Made by a program: the position numbers and the translations under genes
Shown: positions 6,870 to 12,560 of the stretch, piece after piece
Position numbering within the stretch: position 1 is the first letter of the stretch
How the letters are laid out: each line of letters starts with the position of its first letter
The notes under the pieces: generated by a model
What the model was told of the DNA's origin: nothing
Seen by the model: only the letters and a program-made list of their open reading frames with translations
Database searches by the model: none
From: Deinococcus ruber
GTDB lineage: Bacteria; Deinococcota; Deinococci; Deinococcales; Deinococcaceae
NCBI RefSeq assembly: GCF_014648095.1
Contig: NZ_BMQL01000086.1
Coordinates: 1 to 12,560 of the forward strand
Length of the DNA: 12,560 nt
Direction: 5' to 3'

Positions 6870-7765
6870 TCAGTCGAGTCTGGACACGGTTGGTTCTGCA
6901 AGCTGACGTTTCAGCCGACTCACAAAGGCGTCTCCATCGATCCGGCTGAGCGCCTGGGTAGCTTCCATCAGCACTGTGACCGCGTCGAGTTGCCTGCCGA
7001 TCACTGCTTGCCGAAGAGCGTCCAGTTCCAGCGGTGTCCAGCGCTTCGAGAAATACAGCGTCAGGCGCTGGACGACCGCATCTGCGGCCTGCTGGGGCGT
7101 CTTGGTGGAGAACTTTCCCGGTGCAGCGCCTCCGAAGGCTCTAGCGTGGCTTCTGTGAGCTTCTGAGGCACTGCTCTGCCAGCGAGTGTGCCCCACGTAT
7201 CGCACACAGGCGTTACAGGGTACTGGTCAGGATGGCGAATCAGGTGCACCAGCGCGGCAGCAGGCGTCTTCTTGATCACCAGCAGGCCCGACGCGACCAA
7301 CGCTTCAAAGCGGTCAATATGGGCATTCAGCGTGGCCCGCGCGAACTCTGCCACCAGTTGCCGCGCAACTCCGTCGGTAACACCGTGACGCCGAAAGCGC
7401 TGCGCCAGCACCGGGTCCATCGGCGTGAAGTCGGGGTTGAATTCGTACCGCAGCTTCTGGAGGCGTCCACGGCCAGTGACCACGACATTCCGCAGATAGC
7501 CGCGTTTGATCAGTTCGTCGTGCGGGCCTTGCAGGGCGCGGCGCACATTGCCCGGCACGGCACTAGGAATCTTGCACTGATCCGCCCACTCCACCAGGCC
7601 GATCTCAAAGCAGTCGGAAACGCCATCTGGCCGCTCCGGATTGACCCGCATGGCGTCCAGCACCCGGAACAGTACCCGTGTGCGCGGACGTGACAGCGAC
7701 ATCATGAACTCGAAATTCAGCGGCTTGGTATACCCGGCCCGCAGACTGTTGACGATGGCCTCGCT
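6870..7765 (-). pseudogene. Truncated, frameshifted plasmid replication initiator (RepA-like)
   Basis: The minus strand encodes part of a protein resembling the replication initiator A proteins of Deinococcus plasmids, recognised from memory by its motif pattern. Coding-like sequence starts near 7765 (AIVNSLRAGYTKPLNFEF) and continues into RPRTRVLFRVLDAMR, VEWADQCKIP, NVRRALQGPHDELIKRGYL, VTGRGRLQKLRYEF and LVHLIRHPDQYPV. The first ATG (7705) falls inside this conserved stretch, so the N-terminal half is missing. After about 7120 the homology-like reading switches frame, by the equivalent of one lost base. It then goes on as FSTKTPQQAADAVVQRL and WTPLELDALRQAV to a stop at 6870. Such proteins normally bind plasmid iterons to start replication. 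This one is truncated at the 5' end and broken, so it is surely non-functional and marks integration or rearrangement of a plasmid. No iterons were seen nearby. Confidence 0.65.
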
Positions 7766-7769
7766 CGAA

Positions 7770-10352
7770 GGAGAAGCCCAGAGCGTCCTGCCACTGCCCG
7801 CTATGACCTGGATTCATCAGCGGGCGGCTGGAAATCCGCTGTTCACCCTGGAATTCTTCCGTTTTCTGGCGCGTACCGGCCATCTGTGGAGCGACGGTAC
7901 CCGCTGGTACTGGCGGGAACCGGAGGCAGAGCGCCTGCCAGTTTCAGTTGAGGCCCTGATCGAACGGCAGCTGCGGGATGCGAGCCGCGATGAGGAACCC
8001 CGCCGGGCGCTGGAGACGCTGGCTCTGATGCCGCCCCACACCGATCCACAGATCCTGGAGCAGGTGGCAGGGTTGACGGCTGCGGCCTGGACGCGTGCTC
8101 TGACACGCCTCGAGCAGAGCGGACTCATCCGTGAGGGGGCGTTTGGGCATCCCCTGTACCGGGAAGTGCGGCGAAGTACCCTGCGCCCAGCGCGGATCCA
8201 GGCGCTGGCGCGGCGGATCGTGGAGCTTTATCGCTCGCAGCCCTCGCTGGCTACGGGCTTCATCCTGGCCGCAGGATACGATCCGGCCACCACCCTGCAC
8301 CTGTTGATGGCAGCTGCGGCAGACACCGCTGATGACGTTCAACAGGCACACGTGCTGGCTTTGGCGGTGCCCTACGCCGCCCCCCAGGAGCAGGCCGAAT
8401 TGGCCCTTCAAGCAGCAGCGGGCCTCCGCCACAGCAGTCCAGACGAGGCCATCCGGCTGGCCCGACTGGCGCTACACAGCGGAAGGCACCGAACCGAGAC
8501 GGGGCTGCTGCTGGGCGAGTAACCGGGCCAGCAGCAGCGGACCGAGGAGGCGGAACGGGTTTTCAATGCCCTGGATACGCAGGCGAGAGGCTCTCTGGCA
8601 GGTCTGGAAACCCGGATTGAAGTGCTGTCGCTGGCCGGTCAGCATTCGGCTGCTGTGGCCGTGTATGACCAGTCGGTGTCGCCGAACACTCAGCTGTCCG
8701 GCCAGACCATCGGGCGGCTGGTGTTTTCGCTGTCGGAATTGGCCCTGCCTGACCGTGCGATTGCGCTGGCGAGTGCATTTCTCCAGACGGCCCGTTCGGA
8801 GACCTGGGACACCGCTGTGATCCTGAACGCCCTGGGCGTGCTGTACAACGGAACGGGCCGCTACACGCTGGCCGAAGCGACCTTCAGCCGGATCATTGCC
8901 CTGCTGGAGACAACCTTTGGAGGACGCCGGGTGTTCGTGGCGCTCCGGAACCGGGCCATTACCCGCAAGTGGCAGGGCCGATTTCACGACGCTCAGGCCG
9001 ACGCGCGGCAGGCTCTGGAACTGGCTGCCGAAGCCGGAGACGCGCTTATGATGGCCGGAGCCCACACCCTGCTCGGAGAGATCGCCTTTGAGTGGGGCCA
9101 GTACGCCGAGGCGGAAGAACATTACCTGGCCAGTTGCGAAGGGCTTGAGCATCTGGACGACAGTCAACATTCAGCCGAAGCGCATGGCCGGCTGAGCGAA
9201 CTGTATGTGGCCTGGGAATTGCCACGCAACCGGATGCTGGCGCTGAAGCACGCCCATCTGGCACTCGGACAGCTGCGCTCTCAGGGGTCGCCGACTTTCC
9301 TGACCAACGGGCTGTTCTGGGCAGCACAGGCAGAGGCACGCACCGGACGGCCTGAACGCGCACTGGCGTACGCCGACGAAGCCTGCGCCATCGCTGATCA
9401 GTCACCCAGTCTGGCACACACTCAGAACGCGTGCTGGGCGCGGGGAGCCGCGCTGAAGGCTCTTGGCCGATACGAAGAAGCTCACGCGGCGTTTGGGGAA
9501 GCCGCCGCTGCTGCGCGGCAACTCGGCCACCTGGTCGAAGTCCAGAAGCTAGGACTGGAAACCGACTGGTTCGCCGCAGACATCCCTTCAGTCCGTACGC
9601 GGATCGCCTGGTTTGAGGCGCGTGGCCTCAGAGACGGCATCCAGCAAGCATATCGACTGTTTCCAGAGCTGTCTCCTGCTCCTGTCGCTCCAGCCCGGTT
9701 GGCCCACATCCACCTGAAGGCGCTCGGGCCGCTGCTCCTGCGTTACAGCAGCGAGGAGCATCCCGTCCGGGGTGCGAAGTGTCAGGAGCTTCTTCTTCTC
9801 CTCCTGGAACACCGTATGGTCGGAGCGCCCGAGGTTCCGCTGCTCTTCCTGCTGGAGACGCTCTACCCCCACGTGGCCGAACGGTCAGCCGAAGCTCTGC
9901 TGCGGCAGCTGGTGTTCCAGACCCGTGGACGGCTGGGACAGGACCTGATCGTGACCACCCCCGGAGGCTACGCGCTGGGCGACGTGGACAGCGACGCAGA
10001 AGCTTTTCTGAGCAGTGGCGCGACCGAACTGTGGCGCGGCTCCTACCGGGCGACCGCTCCCCGCGAAGGCGACGGCACCGTGACGGAGGCGCTTTACCGA
10101 GCGCTGGCTGCCCGGCTGGAGCCGCTCGTGGCCCAGCAGCCCACCGAGGCAGCGCGGATCGGTCGGCTGCTACTGGAGGCGGACCCGTATGACACCGAAT
10201 CCCTGCGGCTGACGCTCACGGCCCTGAGAGCCGAGGGCCACCACAAGAACCTCTCGCGCCTGTATGCCGTGTCCAGGGCACGCTTTCTGGAAGTGGGCGA
10301 GCATCTGCCGGCCACCTGGCAGGCGTTTCTGGAACAGGCCTCTCCCGCCTGA
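7770..10352 (+). pseudogene. BTAD-type regulator, 5'-truncated with an in-frame TAA
   Basis: One continuous plus-strand frame encodes the C-terminal two thirds of a second ATPase/TPR/BTAD regulator. It is broken only by TAA at 8520-8522. The 5' part (about 7790-8000) reads WIHQRAAGNPLFTLEF and RLPVSVEALIERQL, the segment that normally follows the P-loop domain in AAA-type BTAD regulators. The Walker A region itself is absent and is replaced by the rep fragment on the opposite strand. TPR-like helices follow (about 8560-9690). The C-terminal winged helix (LKALGPLLLRYSS to VTTPGGYALGDV, about 9704-9980) and a BTAD-like helical domain end at 10352. After the stop the frame resumes at once with PGQQQRTEEAERVFNAL. 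An in-frame GTG at 8622 lacks a ribosome binding site, so the downstream part is probably not a separate gene. The zinc-ribbon gene begins 55 bases downstream. Confidence 0.7.
8504..8538. other. Hairpin with the in-frame TAA in its loop
   Basis: GCTGCTGCTGG (8504-8514) pairs perfectly with CCAGCAGCAGC (8528-8538), an 11-bp stem around a 13-base loop. The TAA at 8520-8522 that interrupts the BTAD-type reading frame lies in the loop. The arms are runs of Leu (CTG) and Gln (CAG) codons, so the pairing may be a coincidence of codon use. An mRNA structure with a role at the stop is possible but unproven. Confidence 0.5.
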
Positions 10353-10407
10353 AAACTGATCGGCAACTGAGCGTCCTGGCCTCACCATGCCCGAGAGGAG
10401 GTCGAGG

Positions 10408-10623
10408 GTGCCAAGCACCGGCAAAGCGAGCTACCGAATCTGTCCGCGCTGCTGGCGGGCCGTTCCAGCCACATCTACCGAACGGTACTGCCCGAACGAT
10501 GGCACTCCGCTGGTGGGCCCGTGCCCCCGTTGCCACGCGGAGATCCACTCGCCGTATGCCCGATTCTGTTCAATCTGCGGAGAGGCGTTTGAACACTACA
10601 CCGAGAAAGGAGGAATGACATGA
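10408..10623 (+). CDS. Double zinc-ribbon mini-protein
   Basis: This 71-residue protein has two predicted zinc-ribbon modules: C12-PR-C15 with C28-PND (the second knuckle has Asp31 where a cysteine is usual), and C39-PR-C42 with C54-SI-C57. The YCPNDGTPL and ARFCSICG motifs are typical of small structural zinc ribbons that mediate protein contacts; no catalytic role is implied. The GTG at 10408 is preferred because AGGAGG (10396-10401) lies six bases before it. The in-frame ATG at 10387 lies upstream of that ribosome binding site and has none of its own. The gene follows the broken BTAD regulator by 55 bases and overlaps the lipoprotein gene by ATGA (10620-10623), so it is translationally coupled to it. 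Its partner is unknown. Confidence 0.8.
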   Translation: MPSTGKASYRICPRCWRAVPATSTERYCPNDGTPLVGPCPRCHAEIHSPYARFCSICGEAFEHYTEKGGMT

Positions 10624-12524
10624 AGAGTTATTGGTTGGGCGTGCCCGTACTGGCTATTGCCCTGGCTGCGTGCGGCGGCGGAACTTCACCGCCGGTCCCA
10701 GACGTCATGATTCCAGCCACGACCAAGGTGGCTGATACAGCGACCCGTACCGCCCTGAGCGCGTTTGATCCCAAAACCGGCACCATGCTGTTCTCAAGCA
10801 GCACCCCGGTGCTTCAGACGCTCGCCATCAACGATGTCCTGTCTGGAGACCGCTCGCCCGCAGCTCCCGACGGGTTCCTGCGCCGGGTCGTCGCCATTCG
10901 CTAGGAGAACGGGCAGACGGTACTCGACACCACCCCGGCTACCCTCCCGGAGGCCATCTCGAAAGGCGCGGTATCGGTCAGCGGCGCACTCACGCCCGCA
11001 ACGCTGGTCAAGACCCAGGCCCTACGTCCCGGTGTTCGCACGCAGGCGGGCAGCTTCAACGGGTTTGACTTCGAGCAGCAGGTGGACGTGGTATACCGCC
11101 CCGAGGCCCCCGGCACCGGTGAGGTGCACATCACCGGGACGATCGACTACAGCCTCGGCTATCACATCGGTATCGACATCGGCAGCTGCTTCGAGATTCC
11201 CCCGGTCTGCCTGAACCACTTCGACGCCTCGGTGGGCTTTGAGCACAAGGCGAACCTGAATGTTACGGGCCACCTGGAAACACCGGTCAAGAAGGACATC
11301 GACCTGGCGAGTCAGGACTTCTGGACACAGATCGAGATCGGCCCGGTGCCGATTCCAGTCGATTTTAAAGCGACGCTCTCGGTGGGCGTGGACGGGCAGG
11401 TGAGCGTGCAGTTCAGCTACGCGGCCAGCGAGAACGTGGCACTGAAAGTCGGCGAAGAATACAACGACGGGCGCGGCTGGAGCCCTATTGCCGAGCGCAC
11501 CTTTGCCGTTCTGCCCGGCACGCCGCAGGTCACAGGCACTGCCAAACTGCAGACCACCACCGACCTGGAGGTGCAGGTGCTGCTGATCGGTGCAGTGGGA
11601 CCCGGCCTGAAAGGATCGGCGGGCCTGGACTTCGACGCTCAGATTCCCCGCAATCCCATCTGGATGCTGTCGGGGCTGGCCTCCCTGGACGTGACCTTTG
11701 TGGTGGACGTGCCGGTGCTGGGCAAACTGGTGGACTACAGCGCCAATATCCTGAAGTGGGAGCAGGAACTCGCCCGCTCGGGGAACACGCCGCCCGTCAT
11801 CCGTATCCTGAACGGCTCGGTGAACATCGAACTCGGGCGCACCCTGGACCTCGGTTCGAGTGACTTCTCCAGCATCTACCGCGTGAGCGACGCCGAAGAC
11901 GGGCACGTGACGGACGTGCGTCTCAGCTCCGACCGAGACGGGCCGCTTCCGAACAGCACGTACACCTTCCCGAATGCCGGTGCACGGACGGTGACGGTGA
12001 CGGCCACAGACAGCCAGGGGGCCAGCAGCACGGCGACCTTCACCGTGACGGTTACCAACACGCCGCCAGTGGTGACCCTGACCACCTCGGGAGAACTGCC
12101 GGTGTACCGAGGTGTGCCCTTTCAGCTCTCTGGCTATGCCACCGAGCTCAACCCCAGCACCGGGCAGCTGACCCTGCCGGTGCCCTGTGAACGCCTGACT
12201 TGGACCAGCAGCGTGCCTTCAGACATCCTGCCGGCGGGGTGTAGTGGCAACGCGACCTTTGGCAGCAACGGCCCGCGTACCCTGACGCTGACTGCCACTG
12301 GCACCAACGGCGCGAAGGGCAGCGCCCATACAGACATCAGCGTGACCGACCCACCCGCCAACCTGTCTCCGGTGATCGACGAACTGCACATCCGAGACGC
12401 GCTCGGCAACGAGATCGGTGACTCGCAGGTGGTCTCCACCAGCCAGGCCCTGAGTCTGTCAGTCCGGGCGCACGATCCTGAAAACGATCCTATTCACTAC
12501 TACACCGTCAACCGATTAGAGTGA
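10620..12524 (+). pseudogene. Ig-like-domain lipoprotein interrupted by an in-frame TAG
   Basis: The gene starts at ATG 10620 with AAGGAGG (10607-10613) six bases upstream. It encodes a lipoprotein signal peptide with lipobox LAAC (residues 15-18) and a GGG after the lipidated Cys18, so the product would be anchored on the cell envelope. Codon 95 (10902-10904) is TAG. The same frame then stays open for 539 more codons and is clearly coding. First comes a beta-rich region (about 11070-11780) with two cysteines (GSCFEIPPVC). Then come an Ig/PKD-like repeat (about 11785-12055, ending RTVTVTATDSQG and FTVTVTN), a second (about 12060-12350, with two cysteines), and the start of a third (SPVIDELHIRD, AHDPENDPIHYY) that ends abruptly. 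Two damages are inferred: a point mutation to TAG and loss of the 3' end. The intact form may have bound surface polymers or other proteins. Readthrough cannot be excluded. Confidence 0.7.
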
Positions 12525-12560
12525 GGTTTTACCAATACACTGAGGCATGAAACGTTTTGT
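12510..12560 (+). other. Possible left edge of another mobile element
   Basis: The Ig-like coding sequence stops making domain sense near 12510 and the composition turns AT-rich. A possible ATG at 12547 begins MKRF and runs off the window. A short leader before a start codon is typical of insertion-sequence left ends, so an element may have cut the lipoprotein gene here. No terminal repeat can be tested because the other end is outside the window. Confidence 0.25.

Noticed and set aside
7105..7125. GGGAAAG on the minus strand as a programmed -1 frameshift site in the rep remnant
   Set aside because: The heptamer is not in the X-XXY-YYZ phase of the upstream rep frame, and the gene is already 5'-truncated, so a decay indel is simpler.
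6828..7166. 112-residue plus-strand frame starting in the tandem repeat
   Set aside because: It is antisense to the rep-like C-terminal part and has no ribosome binding site or recognisable motif.
8622..10352. A separate intact gene starting at GTG 8622
   Set aside because: There is no ribosome binding site, the start lies inside the helical-repeat region, and coding character continues upstream in the same frame through the TAA.
11082..12524. Independent gene starting at GTG 11082
   Set aside because: The same frame is clearly coding back to the TAG at 10902 and beyond to the lipoprotein signal peptide; the GTG has no ribosome binding site.
1..12560. CRISPR array, tRNA or rRNA genes
   Set aside because: No regularly spaced repeats and no cloverleaf or rRNA-like sequence was seen.

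Overview
The window looks like accessory DNA, probably a megaplasmid or plasmid-derived region, of a Deinococcus-type bacterium. This is inferred from GC-rich coding sequence, two large MalT-like/BTAD regulators, a fragment resembling deinococcal plasmid replication initiators, and strong AGGAGG ribosome binding sites. No species can be named from the sequence alone.

Layout. (1) 1-1464: an IS66-family transposase gene of the standalone type. (2) About 1465-2100: an AT-rich island with one small predicted membrane protein and a hairpin. (3) 2165-5465: a divergent pair. A small secreted protein is on the minus strand and a ~900-residue regulator (N-terminal P-loop ATPase, helical repeats, C-terminal winged helix plus BTAD) is on the plus strand. 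The spacer holds a tandem heptamer repeat with the geometry of a SARP/BTAD operator. (4) 5466-5592: a convergent spacer with a strong hairpin. (5) 5593-6717: an intact Old Yellow Enzyme-type flavin oxidoreductase on the minus strand, with a 16-bp tandem repeat and a possible relic of another flavoprotein upstream. (6) 6870-10352: two broken genes head to head. One is a 5'-truncated, frameshifted plasmid replication initiator (minus). The other is a second BTAD-type regulator (plus) that lacks its P-loop region and carries an in-frame TAA. (7) 10408-12524: a double zinc-ribbon mini-protein overlapping by ATGA a lipoprotein with Ig-like domains. The lipoprotein gene is interrupted by an in-frame TAG and appears cut off at its 3' end, where AT-richer sequence (possibly the edge of another insertion element) begins.

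How it fits together. The intact units are the IS66 transposase, the secreted-protein/BTAD pair and the flavin oxidoreductase. The right half is a mosaic of decaying genes: a rep fragment joined to a regulator fragment, and two large reading frames each broken by one stop codon. It still preserves a co-directional series of regulator, zinc ribbon and cell-surface lipoprotein, which was probably once an operon. The best new leads are the SARP-like operator at 2629-2646, the regulators with winged helix and BTAD at the C-terminus, the missing conventional start codons at two genes where ATC sits behind a Shine-Dalgarno-like sequence, and the two single-stop interruptions.
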